46,884 nt of DNA. Source: a bacterium (GTDB taxonomy: Bacteria; Patescibacteriota; Saccharimonadia; Saccharimonadales; SZUA-47). This document shows positions 15,165-23,492 of the stretch, one piece after another. The DNA lies in NCBI GenBank assembly GCA_030427445.1, contig JAUIBQ010000008.1, positions 1-46,884 on the forward strand, in the 5' to 3' direction. Below the pieces are notes generated by a model. It was not told where the DNA came from. It worked only from the letters and a program-made list of their open reading frames with translations, and did not search any database. The first letter of the stretch is position 1, and every line of letters starts with the position of its first letter. A program made the position numbers and the translations under genes.

Positions 15165-16466
15165 CTAGTTTTCTCCCTCTTTGTCTTGCAATGCCTCGAC
15201 TCCTGGTAACTTCTCTCCGCTCATCAGGTCTAAGCTTGCTCCACCACCCGTAGAAACATGGTTAAACATATCAACAAGGTCACGCGATTCGACAAACCCA
15301 GCAGTGTCGCCACCTCCTATTACAGAAAATGGCTTCGTACCGTATCGTCCAGCCATAGCATGCAGAATCGCTTCACTACCATGCCCAAATGGACCAACTG
15401 GGCCATGTAGTGCTGGTACTTCTGCAACTCCCACTGTGCCATTCCATATCACTGTTTTTGCTGACTGCATGAGACCGACAATAAACGCGGAACTAAACGG
15501 TCCAATATCGAGAATTTTTTCATGAGCGTGGACGCTATACGATGTCTTCTTTGGTGTCGCTGGATAACTTTCGATGTCTGCGACTGAGTGCGTGTCCCAG
15601 TCAACGATACGCAGTGTCGTGTCGCTTGTAATATCTTCTGATACAACTGCGTCCTGAGGTAGATAAAAAATTAACCCTCGCTTTTTATTCTCTTCTCTTG
15701 CGAGTTCTATGATGTCTCGTGCTGTATCAAGCTCTTCTTTGTCGTACAAGCTTTCACCGACTTCAATCCCTTGTGATTTTAGGAAGGTGTTCGCCATTGC
15801 ACCACCAACCACAACATAGTCAGCAGTAGAAATAAATCGTTTTAGTATCTGAAGCTTGTCTGCAATCTTTGCTCCACCAATAATTGCCATGAGAGGTTTG
15901 TCAGGACTTTCAATAGCGTCGGTAATCGTATCGACTTCATCTGAGAGTAACATCCCAGCAACGGACGGCAAGTGCTTAGTCACAGCGTCGGTACTAGCGT
16001 GCGCACGGTGCACGACGCCAAAACCATCTTGCACAAACACTTCTGCGTGAGTATCAATCGCCAAATCTTCTGCAAAATCGACATCGTTTGATTCTTCTTC
16101 AGCATGAAAACGTAAGTTCTCAAGCAACACAATATCTCCTGGTTTCATTGAGCTCGTTGTTTCTTTAACGGCATCACCGACGCAGTCAGAAACGAATGTT
16201 ACATCTTTTTTCACGAGCTTCGACAGCTCTTTCGCAACTGGTTTAAGTGAATACTTAGAAACAGTTTCGCCTTTTGGTCGCCCTAAATGTGAGCAAATGA
16301 CAATTTTACAGTTTTTTTCGAGTAAATATTGAATCGTTGGGAGGCTTTTTGTAATACGGTAATCGCTTGCTACCTCTCCGTCTTTAATCGGCACATTATA
16401 ATCAGCGCGAAGAAGCACTGTTTTACCTGAGATATCGATATCTTTTATTGTTTTTTTCGTGAACAT
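15165..16466 (-). CDS. pgk: Phosphoglycerate kinase
   Basis: Transfers phosphate from 1,3-bisphosphoglycerate to ADP. 433 residues. The start at the ATG 16464-16466 (MFTKKTIKDIDISGKTVLLR) is preferred over the track start at 16520, because it has a GAGGGTGG ribosome site and matches where family members begin. The substrate-binding start is LLRADYNVPI, the Arg motif is SHLGRPKGE, the middle has VLLENLRFHAEEE, the C-terminal nucleotide site is GGAKIADKLQIL, and the Gly-rich end is VIGGGDTAGFV followed by STGGGASLDLMSG. Its stop abuts tpiA. pyk lies just upstream on the same strand. Confidence 0.96.
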   Translation of the reverse strand: MFTKKTIKDIDISGKTVLLRADYNVPIKDGEVASDYRITKSLPTIQYLLEKNCKIVICSHLGRPKGETVSKYSLKPVAKELSKLVKKDVTFVSDCVGDAVKETTSSMKPGDIVLLENLRFHAEEESNDVDFAEDLAIDTHAEVFVQDGFGVVHRAHASTDAVTKHLPSVAGMLLSDEVDTITDAIESPDKPLMAIIGGAKIADKLQILKRFISTADYVVVGGAMANTFLKSQGIEVGESLYDKEELDTARDIIELAREENKKRGLIFYLPQDAVVSEDITSDTTLRIVDWDTHSVADIESYPATPKKTSYSVHAHEKILDIGPFSSAFIVGLMQSAKTVIWNGTVGVAEVPALHGPVGPFGHGSEAILHAMAGRYGTKPFSVIGGGDTAGFVESRDLVDMFNHVSTGGGASLDLMSGEKLPGVEALQDKEGEN

Positions 16467-16535
16467 TCCACCCTCAATGGTTCTATAACTCAATTCTAAA
16501 GCATAACCACTAAATATCAAAGTTATGAGTACAAC

Positions 16536-17963
16536 TTAGAGAACGCGGACTTTAATGGTATCTGTACTGCCGACGACGCCCGGGTATTTACCAGAGGCTG
16601 AGACAACTGTATCGCCTTTGCTTAAGACATTTGATTTTACGAGGAAGTTCGTAATCTTAGTTGCAGCTGTTTTACTGTCTCGTCGTACGTAGCTCTTAAC
16701 ACTATAAGTGAGTGCTAACTGATTTGCGACACGCTGGTCACTTGTCACAGCAATTACCGGACGACTTGGTCGACGAGCGGCGATGTTTAGTGCAGTCGCG
16801 CCAGATTTCGTTTCTGCAACGATAGCAGTAGCATCAATTTCATTAGCTAGCGTAAGTACAGCGCTTGTAATTGCTGTTTTAACGTCATGAACTACATCAT
16901 CACCCAGTTTAAACACAGCTTCGACAGGACTGTTTTTCTCTGTATAGAGCACAACTCGCTTCATGAACTGCACTGCCTCTACTGGATAGTCTCCTGATGC
17001 AGTCTCGTCACTTAACATCACACAATCAGCGCCAACAACTACAGCTGTTGCAATATCTGATACTTCAGCTCGAGTAGGTTCTGGCGCACTTGTCATACTT
17101 GCAAGCATTTGTGTTGCTACGATAGAAACTTTTGATTTCGCTCGGCATAAACCAATAATGTTTCTCTGAACAATCGGCACTGCTTCTGCTAATGTTTCGA
17201 TAGCGAGGTCACCGCGTGCCACCATGATCGCATCGGCTTCATCGATAATTGATTCTATATTTTCTATCGCTGCATTTGTCTCAATCTTGGCGATAATTTT
17301 CGCTTTAGAGTTATGGTTGTTGAGCATCCTGCGGAGTGACTTGATATCGTCAGCGTGTTGCACGAAACTTAGGGCGACGTAGTCAATGTCTTGTGTTGCA
17401 CCAAATGCGACGTCAGCTTTATCTTTTGCTGTAATGATATCTCCGCCAAAATCAGTATCTGGGAGATTTAATCCTTTTCGTTTTACGATATACCCACTGT
17501 TTTCAACTGTCGCATACACTTTGCCGTCACGAACACTCGAAACAGTTGCACGGACTTTACCGTCAAACATGTAGAGTCGCTCGCCGCGCTTTATCTTTTT
17601 GCTGATATCGTACTGCACTGGGATATGACCTGATGCTTCGTAATCTGCTTTGTATTCAAGGACAATGTTCTGCCCTTTTGAAAGTGTGATCTCACCCTCA
17701 AAGTCACCGAGTCGGATCTTTGGTCCTTGTAAATCTTGAATGATAGCTACAGGCTTACCAAGTTCTTTAGAAGCCTTTCGTACCCAAGGGATTCGCTCAC
17801 CATGCTCTTCGTGGTCGCCGTGACTGAAGTTTAGTCGGATACCATTTGCTCCAGAGTTAATTAACTTCTTAACCGCTTCTGCACTATGCGTTGACGGCCC
17901 TACAGTAGCGATGATTTTAGTTCGTTTGTAATCTTGGATTGGTGTTGTGTTTTCTTTGCTCAT
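16536..17963 (-). CDS. pyk: Pyruvate kinase
   Basis: Forms pyruvate and ATP from phosphoenolpyruvate. 475 residues, normal. The N-terminal site is RTKIIATVGPSTHS, then GIRLNFSHGDHEEH, a B domain at about 85-175, the Lys/Glu motif AKIETNAAIENI, and the metal-site stretch IMVARGDLAIE (usual GDLGVE). The C-terminal domain has allosteric-site-like sequence (AETKSGATALNIAARRPSRPVIAVT). The gene lies between eno and pgk, all on the minus strand, with a 118-base gap to eno and a gap of about 70 bases to the pgk ATG. No strong promoter stands out in the eno-pyk gap. Confidence 0.95.
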   Translation of the reverse strand: MSKENTTPIQDYKRTKIIATVGPSTHSAEAVKKLINSGANGIRLNFSHGDHEEHGERIPWVRKASKELGKPVAIIQDLQGPKIRLGDFEGEITLSKGQNIVLEYKADYEASGHIPVQYDISKKIKRGERLYMFDGKVRATVSSVRDGKVYATVENSGYIVKRKGLNLPDTDFGGDIITAKDKADVAFGATQDIDYVALSFVQHADDIKSLRRMLNNHNSKAKIIAKIETNAAIENIESIIDEADAIMVARGDLAIETLAEAVPIVQRNIIGLCRAKSKVSIVATQMLASMTSAPEPTRAEVSDIATAVVVGADCVMLSDETASGDYPVEAVQFMKRVVLYTEKNSPVEAVFKLGDDVVHDVKTAITSAVLTLANEIDATAIVAETKSGATALNIAARRPSRPVIAVTSDQRVANQLALTYSVKSYVRRDSKTAATKITNFLVKSNVLSKGDTVVSASGKYPGVVGSTDTIKVRVL

Positions 17964-18081
17964 GTATAAAAAGTAACGATAAATTCGTCCAATTAAATTA
18001 ATAAATTGTCATCCCACCTGCAACTAAAGAGTGTGAAAAATGATTTAATGCTAGTATACCACCCCTGTTTATGGTTGTAAA

Positions 18082-19353
18082 CTAGCGTTTATTGAACGGT
18101 CGAGCGAGTTGCAACGTATCATCGATTGCTTCAATGCGCAGTAACTCGTTATGCTTCGCGGTGCGCTCACTCCGGGACAAACTCCCCGTCTTTATCTGTC
18201 CTGCACCTGTACCGATAGCTAAATGTGCAATCGTAACATCTTCTGTTTCACCACTACGATGAGAGATAATGGTATTCCAGCCATGCTTCTGTGCTTTTTT
18301 AATAGCATGAATTGTTTCCGTGAGAGTGCCGATCTGGTTAGGTTTTATCAATATACTGTTACATGCACGTAGGTTAATCGCTCGCTCTAAACGCTCGATA
18401 TTTGTTACTAAAAGATCATCTCCAACTAATTGCAGATTACCGATATTTTTTGTGAGCTCCTGCCATCCAGCCCAATCATCTTCGGCTAATCCGTCTTCTA
18501 TTGATATCAGCGGATATTTCTCAGTGAGCTCACGGATATATGAAATCATCTCAACTGAAGTCAAAACTTTGTTATCACGACCCAATGCATACTTTCCTTC
18601 TTCGTAAAATTCACTTGCGGCAATATCAGTTGCAAAATCAACGTCTCTACCTGGTTCGTACCCAGCTTGTCTACACGCGTCTATGAGCAAGTCCAGCATT
18701 TGGGCATTTGACGTGACAGGATAGGTAAACCCTCCCTCGTCGCCTACAGCAGTAGTATGCCCAGAGTGCAATATGATAATTTTAAGTGATTGGAAAATCT
18801 CTGCACCAATCTGTAGCGCATCTGCGTAAGATTGAGCGTTTGTAGGTATTACCATGAATTCCTGAAAGTCTGATGAGTTGGCAGCATGTTTCCCGCCGTT
18901 CAAAAAATTCATCATCGGCAATGGCAAGCTTTTAGCAGGATTTCCGGCAATATCATTAATGTGAGCGTAGAGCAGAATATCACGATACCTCGCCGCTGCA
19001 TGTGCTACGGCCAGCGATACAGCAAGTATTGCATTTGCACCTAAGTTTGATTTATTTGGTGTATCATCTAAGTCGATCATTAGTTGATCAATCAAAAATT
19101 GATCATCAGCGAGCTTGCCTGTCAGTGCTGGACTAATGATTTCATGAATATTCCTGATAGCTTTTTGGACGCCCTTACCGTTGAATGTATCTCCTCCATC
19201 GCGCAGTTCTAAGGCCTCGTGAACGCCCGTTGAAGCACCAGACGGCACAGCTGCTCTACCAAATATTCCACCCTCAAGCCAGACATCAGCTTCGACGGTC
19301 GGGAGACCACGTGAATCAAGAATTTGACGTGCTTCAATGTGATGAATTTTCAT
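18082..19353 (-). CDS. eno: Enolase
   Basis: Converts 2-phosphoglycerate to phosphoenolpyruvate. 423 residues, normal. It begins IHHIEARQILDSRGLPTVEADV. The substrate loop is VPSGASTGVHEALELRDG. The body has NGGKHAANSSDFQEFMVIP (usual NGG.HA.N..D.QEFM) and the catalytic Glu region SIEDGLAEDDW. Metal Asp is in LVGDDLLVTN, the catalytic Lys in ILIKPNQIGTLTE, and the signature is ISHRSGETEDVTIAHLA. An AGGAAG ribosome site precedes the ATG. It is divergent from the LDH-PGM fusion gene with only 43 bases between them, so the promoters overlap and the two halves of lower glycolysis may be switched together. Confidence 0.96.
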   Translation of the reverse strand: MKIHHIEARQILDSRGLPTVEADVWLEGGIFGRAAVPSGASTGVHEALELRDGGDTFNGKGVQKAIRNIHEIISPALTGKLADDQFLIDQLMIDLDDTPNKSNLGANAILAVSLAVAHAAARYRDILLYAHINDIAGNPAKSLPLPMMNFLNGGKHAANSSDFQEFMVIPTNAQSYADALQIGAEIFQSLKIIILHSGHTTAVGDEGGFTYPVTSNAQMLDLLIDACRQAGYEPGRDVDFATDIAASEFYEEGKYALGRDNKVLTSVEMISYIRELTEKYPLISIEDGLAEDDWAGWQELTKNIGNLQLVGDDLLVTNIERLERAINLRACNSILIKPNQIGTLTETIHAIKKAQKHGWNTIISHRSGETEDVTIAHLAIGTGAGQIKTGSLSRSERTAKHNELLRIEAIDDTLQLARPFNKR

Positions 19354-19382
19354 ACTTCCTATATCTTCTCATACTGCTTATG

Positions 19383-19388
19383 TATAAT
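19383..19388 (+). promoter_or_regulatory. -10 box of the LDH-PGM fusion gene
   Basis: Perfect TATAAT ending eight bases before the ATG at 19397, in the 43-base divergent gap with eno. Predicts a transcript starting at or within about two bases of the start codon. No clear -35. Confidence 0.55.
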
Positions 19389-19396
19389 AAAGTCGC

Positions 19397-21049
19397 ATGG
19401 CATTACTTTATTTCTATGACACAACCGAAGCTGATGAGAATCAACTTTCAGATGCGCTCAAACAGACTGACCATTCTTGGAAGTTTGTATCTGAGAATAT
19501 CTCATTAGAAAATAGTGACCCTGAGGCTGAAGTTATATCTGTGTTTGTTGGCAGCAATGTGACTCGAGAAATAATTGAGCGCATGCCTAAGCTACGCCTC
19601 ATCGCATGTCGATCAACTGGCTTTAATAATATAGACATCGAGGCAGCCGAGGAACGAAATATCACAATTGTGAATGTTCCAACGTACGGTGAACACACGG
19701 TTGCTGAATATGCGTTCACACTACTGCTATCACTCGTAAAAAAGCTGCCTGATAGTTTGCACAAAACACAGAAAGACCAGCCAGACATCATGGGGTTTGA
19801 CCTTAAGGGGAAGACATTTGGTGTCATCGGCACTGGACATATCGGGCAACACGCGCTGAAAATCGCGCATGGCTTTGGCATGAAAACAATCGCGTATGAT
19901 GCATTTCCTAAACAAGAACTTGAAGGCTCTCTTCACTTTTCATATGTATCTCTCGAAGATTTATTAAAAAACGCAGATATCATCAGTCTACATGCACCCT
20001 ACCTACCAACGACACATCACATCATAAACGAAGAGCGAATCAACATGATGAAAAATGGATCTGTGTTAATAAATACTGCACGCGGGAGCTTAATTGATAC
20101 AAAAGCACTTGTTGAAGCTATCAGCTCAGGTAAACTTGGCGGAGCGGCTCTAGATGTTGTCGAAGGAGAAGAATTTCTTGATATCAATAATCAGCAAGAA
20201 TTATCACGCAACCCTAGAGTGAAAGAAGCTCAGCTTGAACAAAATTTACATATATCGATCTTGAGCAAACTACCAAATGTCATCATCACACCACATAATG
20301 CTTTTAATACGTTTGAAGCCGTGCAGCGAATTAACTCGACCACTGCTAAAAATATTATTGATTTCTGGTATGGGAGCGTCCCGAACAAGGTGCAAAAACC
20401 TGAAAAAACACTCGGGAAATTACTCATAGCTCGACATACCGAAAGTGAATGGAATGCTACAGGACAGTGGACGGGACGAACCGACACTCACTTAAGTGAA
20501 AAAGGCTTCAGAGATGCCGTAACATTAGGTCAGAAACTTAAAGAGCTCGATATCGCAATTGATATCGCTTACTGCTCTGAGCAAATACGGACTCGCGAAA
20601 CACTGGAAGGGATTTTAGGCGCCTCACAACAGTTCAGTGTGGACATAGTAAGGAACGGGGCTGTTAATGAGCGCGACTATGGTGACTATACAGGAAAAAA
20701 CAAATGGGAGATGAAAGAAATTCTTGGCGAAGAGCACTTTAACGCTGTACGTCGTGGCTGGGACGTTGGTGTTCCTGGAGGTGAAACGCTTAAAACAGTC
20801 TATGAACGGGTGATTCCTTTTTATAAGGAAGTGTTGTTTCCGATTATCCAAAGTGGCAAGAATGTGCTGTTAGTAGCTCACGGCAACAGTATCCGTTCAC
20901 TCATGAAATACCTTGAAAATATTTCAGATGAAGATGTTGAACAGCTTGAAATGCTTTTTGGCGAGATAGTCATCTACAGTCTTAATAACGAAGGCCGTAT
21001 GAAAGAAAAATCAAGCGTCCATATCGAGTCTGAAGCACCCAACGCATAA
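19397..21049 (+). CDS. Fusion: D-lactate dehydrogenase + phosphoglycerate mutase
   Basis: 550 residues with two enzymes in one chain. Residues 1 to about 330 are a D-2-hydroxyacid dehydrogenase of the D-LDH type: VNVPTYGEHTVAEYAF, the NAD fold GVIGTGHIGQHALKIA with AYDAFP, catalytic Arg in LINTARGSLID, Glu in VVEGEEF and His in ITPHNAFN. Residues about 337-540 are a cofactor-dependent phosphoglycerate mutase (GpmA type): phospho-His in LLIARHTESEWNATGQWTGR, catalytic Glu in VNERDYGDYTGKNK, the second His in LLVAHGNSIRSLMKYL, and PGGETLKTVYERVIPFY. The usual RHGES reads RHTES, and a segment of the middle insert of GpmA is missing. The product would convert 3- to 2-phosphoglycerate and reduce pyruvate to D-lactate. 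It is divergent from eno. Confidence 0.9.
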   Translation: MALLYFYDTTEADENQLSDALKQTDHSWKFVSENISLENSDPEAEVISVFVGSNVTREIIERMPKLRLIACRSTGFNNIDIEAAEERNITIVNVPTYGEHTVAEYAFTLLLSLVKKLPDSLHKTQKDQPDIMGFDLKGKTFGVIGTGHIGQHALKIAHGFGMKTIAYDAFPKQELEGSLHFSYVSLEDLLKNADIISLHAPYLPTTHHIINEERINMMKNGSVLINTARGSLIDTKALVEAISSGKLGGAALDVVEGEEFLDINNQQELSRNPRVKEAQLEQNLHISILSKLPNVIITPHNAFNTFEAVQRINSTTAKNIIDFWYGSVPNKVQKPEKTLGKLLIARHTESEWNATGQWTGRTDTHLSEKGFRDAVTLGQKLKELDIAIDIAYCSEQIRTRETLEGILGASQQFSVDIVRNGAVNERDYGDYTGKNKWEMKEILGEEHFNAVRRGWDVGVPGGETLKTVYERVIPFYKEVLFPIIQSGKNVLLVAHGNSIRSLMKYLENISDEDVEQLEMLFGEIVIYSLNNEGRMKEKSSVHIESEAPNA

Positions 21050-21061
21050 GCAGTAAAGTGC

Positions 21062-21090
21062 TTGAAGTTTTTCTTCACCTCTGTTAAAAT
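21062..21090 (+). promoter_or_regulatory. Promoter of tRNA-Glu
   Basis: TTGAAG (21062-21067), 17-base spacer, TAAAAT (21085-21090). The predicted start near 21097 places about ten bases before the conserved leader element, so the element makes up essentially the whole leader of the tRNA-Glu transcript. Confidence 0.7.
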
Positions 21091-21106
21091 AACACTCTGA
21101 GAAACA

Positions 21107-21222
21107 CATTTTCGCGAGAGGATTCGTGAAAATGAGAGGAGGCGACCTGGTGAAAGTGCCTGAAGCGACGAGGAACTTGTTTCGTCGGCGGTTCTGGCGC
21201 AAGCACCATTACGCGCCGACGA
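21107..21222 (+). ncRNA. Structured leader element, copy 2 (before tRNA-Glu)
   Basis: Second copy of the element found before tmRNA (1621-1739), also ending two bases after its last helix, right at the mature tRNA 5' end. Helix A is 21107-21117 with 21124-21134 (loop GAGGAT): 11 bp with different bases from copy 1, the pairing kept by double changes. The AGGCG..GTGCCT stem has loop GGTGA with one mismatch. Helix C is CGACGA/TCGTCG with the same bulged GG and CTTG loop but a different stem length. Helix D is GTCGGCG/CGCCGAC (21184-21190 with 21214-21220), where the A-T pair of copy 1 is G-C. The single-stranded GTTCT and ATTACG are identical. The other two tRNA genes in the window do not carry it. 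Confidence 0.7.
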
Positions 21223-21297
21223 GGTCCCATCGTCTAACGGCTAGGACACCAGGTTTTCATCCTGGCAATAGGGGTTCGATTCCCCTTGGGATCACCA
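21223..21297 (+). tRNA. tRNA-Glu (TTC)
   Basis: Cloverleaf with acceptor GGTCCCA/TGGGATC (one G-T), D-loop CTAACGGCTAGGA, anticodon stem CCAGG/CCTGG with loop TTTTCAT (anticodon TTC, reads Glu codons), T-arm AGGGGTTCGATTCCCCT, and an encoded CCA end. Preceded directly by the structured leader and followed by a terminator whose stem starts right after the CCA. Confidence 0.97.
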
Positions 21298-21333
21298 ACT
21301 AAACAACGTCACCATCTGGTGGCGTTTTTTAGT
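21298..21333 (+). terminator. Terminator of tRNA-Glu
   Basis: AACGTCACCA pairs with TGGTGGCGTT (one G-T) and is followed by six T; the outer ACTAAA/TTTAGT extends the stem. Confidence 0.8.
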
Positions 21334-21454
21334 GATAATCCTTTGATGTATCTAGCCAACTTATTGCTAGATTACTGCAATAGTGAGGGCATCTATATAA
21401 ATGATACTGTAGCTTGACAGCTAAAACTTTTGCATTGAATTAGCTACTGCTCAA

Positions 21455-21485
21455 TTAATAAGTTTATTGATAGAATACTTATTAA
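21455..21485. promoter_or_regulatory. Inverted repeat over a -10 box (possible operator)
   Basis: TTAATAAGT (21455-21463) and ACTTATTAA (21477-21485) are perfect 9-base inverted repeats. The spacer between them ends in TAGAAT (21471-21476), a plausible -10 box for the gene at 21516. This arrangement would suit a repressor site, but in such AT-rich DNA it may be chance. Confidence 0.35.
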
Positions 21486-21515
21486 AGAATATTTTAAATA
21501 AAAGGAGTTAGAAAA

Positions 21516-22280
21516 ATGCAAGGTTTATTAATTGGTACTATTATCTATATTTTATTTGGTGTGATACTTTTTAAAATTTTAAAGAACCGTAAAACTCAAA
21601 AATACGATGGGATAACAAATAAAACGTACACAATAATTGGTATCGTATTGCGCGAAGACAACAATGCTTTAGATGAGGCAGTAGTTACGTTTAGTATAGA
21701 AGGAGATGTGAAAATTAGCACAATCAATTCTGATGTACACATCGAATCTTCAGAAATAAGCAAATTTAATATTCCAATTACTGCGTCTCTAGCTACATCT
21801 CATATTTTTATTCGCACCACTAACAATCATATCTATAGAATGTTTAACGATGTCACGAAAAAAATGCTTATGAGAAAAACAAATGCTGTATATTCCCAAA
21901 ATCTTGCTTCAGCCCCTGTGAGTGACGTTGATGCACTGCTTCAATATTCAACGAAAGGGACAAATCCGTACTATACATCTGACAACCATACAAAGTTCCA
22001 TCAATGGTTGGAGTATAATAAATTTCCAAATTACTCGTCACAAATAATGGCTAGTGACCTTGTAGGTTTTGTAATTATCATGCTATTACCTACGATGTTA
22101 CTAGCTGGAATCTGGATAGAAAAAATCAGTAGCGCAATCACAGGTAGTCCTAGTTTGGGTACTGCGATAATGGGCTGGTTAGTGATTGTTTCACTATTCT
22201 CAGTAGGATTTGTGAAAATTTATATGTCGTATTCATTGAGAAAGAAGTTAAAAAACGCTTACAAAAATACATCAAATTAA
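21516..22280 (+). CDS. Hypothetical membrane protein (254 aa)
   Basis: Has an N-terminal membrane helix (LIGTIIYILFGVILFKIL, residues about 4-22), a soluble region of about 150 residues and two further helices near the C-terminus (VGFVIIMLLPTMLLAGIWI, about 185-203, and IMGWLVIVSLFSVGFVKIYM, about 218-238). A strong ribosome site (AAGGAG) precedes the ATG, so this gene is not leaderless. It is richer in A and T than its neighbours, with many Asn/Ile/Lys codons, which hints at later arrival. No family recognised. Confidence 0.6.
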   Translation: MQGLLIGTIIYILFGVILFKILKNRKTQKYDGITNKTYTIIGIVLREDNNALDEAVVTFSIEGDVKISTINSDVHIESSEISKFNIPITASLATSHIFIRTTNNHIYRMFNDVTKKMLMRKTNAVYSQNLASAPVSDVDALLQYSTKGTNPYYTSDNHTKFHQWLEYNKFPNYSSQIMASDLVGFVIIMLLPTMLLAGIWIEKISSAITGSPSLGTAIMGWLVIVSLFSVGFVKIYMSYSLRKKLKNAYKNTSN

Positions 22281-22462
22281 GACAGACTTCTGATTTTAGG
22301 GCTACTTGTTACTAGGACTCAGTTATGAGTAAAACAACGCTCTCCACACTCTTAATTTTATTACCTATCGAATGTTTTCTAACCAGTAATACTTGTGGTT
22401 AAAGTGATGTATGTCTACAAGCTATTTAAGTAAAAGATACATTGTCATTCGTGTTATTAATT

Positions 22463-22864
22463 TCAGCATCTATCTCTTGATTGTTCTACCACAATTTGGG
22501 AGTTTAAACCAAGACTAGTTTTCTGTATATTAATCGAGTACGCACATGCCACTTCACCTTTAGGTAGATTCGTTTCGTATCCTAAATAACTAGTAAATTC
22601 TACTCCTCGGCTGTCCTTAATAATGTAATTCACTTGCCTAGCTTTAAGTTCACTAGCGTCAATGTCTTCAAGATCTGTTAGTAAACGTGGAAAGGTGGAA
22701 TGCTTGTCATAGTAATTATCTAGTTTCTGAGCATACGAGTCGACCAAATCCTGGTCACTAACTTTAAAATAACTGTTATATACAAAGTATAAAAAAACTG
22801 CAAGGAATATAAATCCCACTACTGATAAGATCCGCTTAGATCTAGTGCTAAGTTTCAAGAACAT
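22463..22864 (-). CDS. Small single-pass protein, pilin-like outline
   Basis: 133 residues: a short basic N-terminus, one membrane helix (ILSVVGFIFLAVFLYFVYNSYF, about 12-33) and a small outside domain. The sequence after the helix (DLVDSYAQKLDNYYDKHSTFPRLLTDLED) resembles the region after the helix of pseudopilins, where a periodic helix runs into '...YY...FP'. There is no prepilin cleavage motif, so this is a weak resemblance. Two Cys in the C-terminal part could pair. It is followed by no gene on its strand until beyond 21.3 kb. Confidence 0.5.
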   Translation of the reverse strand: MFLKLSTRSKRILSVVGFIFLAVFLYFVYNSYFKVSDQDLVDSYAQKLDNYYDKHSTFPRLLTDLEDIDASELKARQVNYIIKDSRGVEFTSYLGYETNLPKGEVACAYSINIQKTSLGLNSQIVVEQSRDRC

Positions 22865-23100
22865 ACCTTCATAAATTTAATAGTCAATAGTTCAGATTTT
22901 AAAATGTTTGCTTTATTTGAACATATCATTCACTGTACTGCGTTTACTACTGGCGTTGAGGGATGTGAGTGGCTGTATACGCGTTGATTCAGGTTAGTGT
23001 TTTCATCAATCATTACTAGAGCTTATCATTATTTTACCCGATAACCTAGCTATCCAAAATTTTTACTTCTCCTTAAGATCATTTTTCTAACCTTAGATAT

Positions 23101-23140
23101 AAAAATCCGCTGATTCTCGCTCGAATTCCAGCGGATTTTT
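23101..23140. terminator. Bidirectional hairpin terminator
   Basis: AAAAATCCGCTG (23101-23112) pairs with CAGCGGATTTTT (23129-23140). The A tract and T tract make it usable on both strands. Confidence 0.7.
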
Positions 23141-23405
23141 GGTAATGCTATCGCCAGCCCTTCTCTTTTTTTAAGCCGCGTCCCCTCGGCCTTATCCAAA
23201 ATTGGTCACAACTGCGCCCGACCTTTTTTGGTGAAAAGGGTTTTTTGTTTCTTTGAAGTGTTTGTATTGGTTTTTACTATTAACCAGAGCGGTCAGTCTT
23301 TGCTCTTTTTTTTGTTTTTGGCTAATTCACTAAAACCATTTTTATTGTGGCATAGATCAAATGATAATTCTAGTGCTTTTCGTGTGCACACAATCTCTCT
23401 AAATA

Positions 23406-23440
23406 CAAAAGACGAACCTCGTGATAAGGTTCGTCTTTTG
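23406..23440. terminator. Terminator of the surface-protein operon (bidirectional)
   Basis: A perfect 14-bp stem, CAAAAGACGAACCT (23406-23419) with AGGTTCGTCTTTTG (23427-23440), and a seven-base loop. It lies about 50 bases after the stop of the surface protein read on the minus strand. Confidence 0.8.
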
Positions 23441-23492
23441 TTATGCTCTCTTGAATCGAGAGTCGTAGGTTATGCGGTCAGTCGTTAACGCG

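Larger units (their letters stand above)
22865..23492. other. Gene-free stretch with two hairpins
   Basis: About 630 bases between the small membrane protein and the 3' end of the surface operon. Apart from the hairpins at 23101-23140 and 23406-23440 I see no gene: the ORF 23228-23488 reads through the second hairpin and has no plausible protein composition. Both hairpins can act on either strand. Confidence 0.6.

Noticed and set aside
22326-22403. 25-codon ORF MSKTTLSTLLILLPIECF..
   Set aside because: Looks a little like a small hydrophobic peptide but has no ribosome site or promoter I can support.
23228-23488. 86-aa ORF
   Set aside because: Runs through a 14-bp terminator hairpin, has no ribosome site and looks like random translation.
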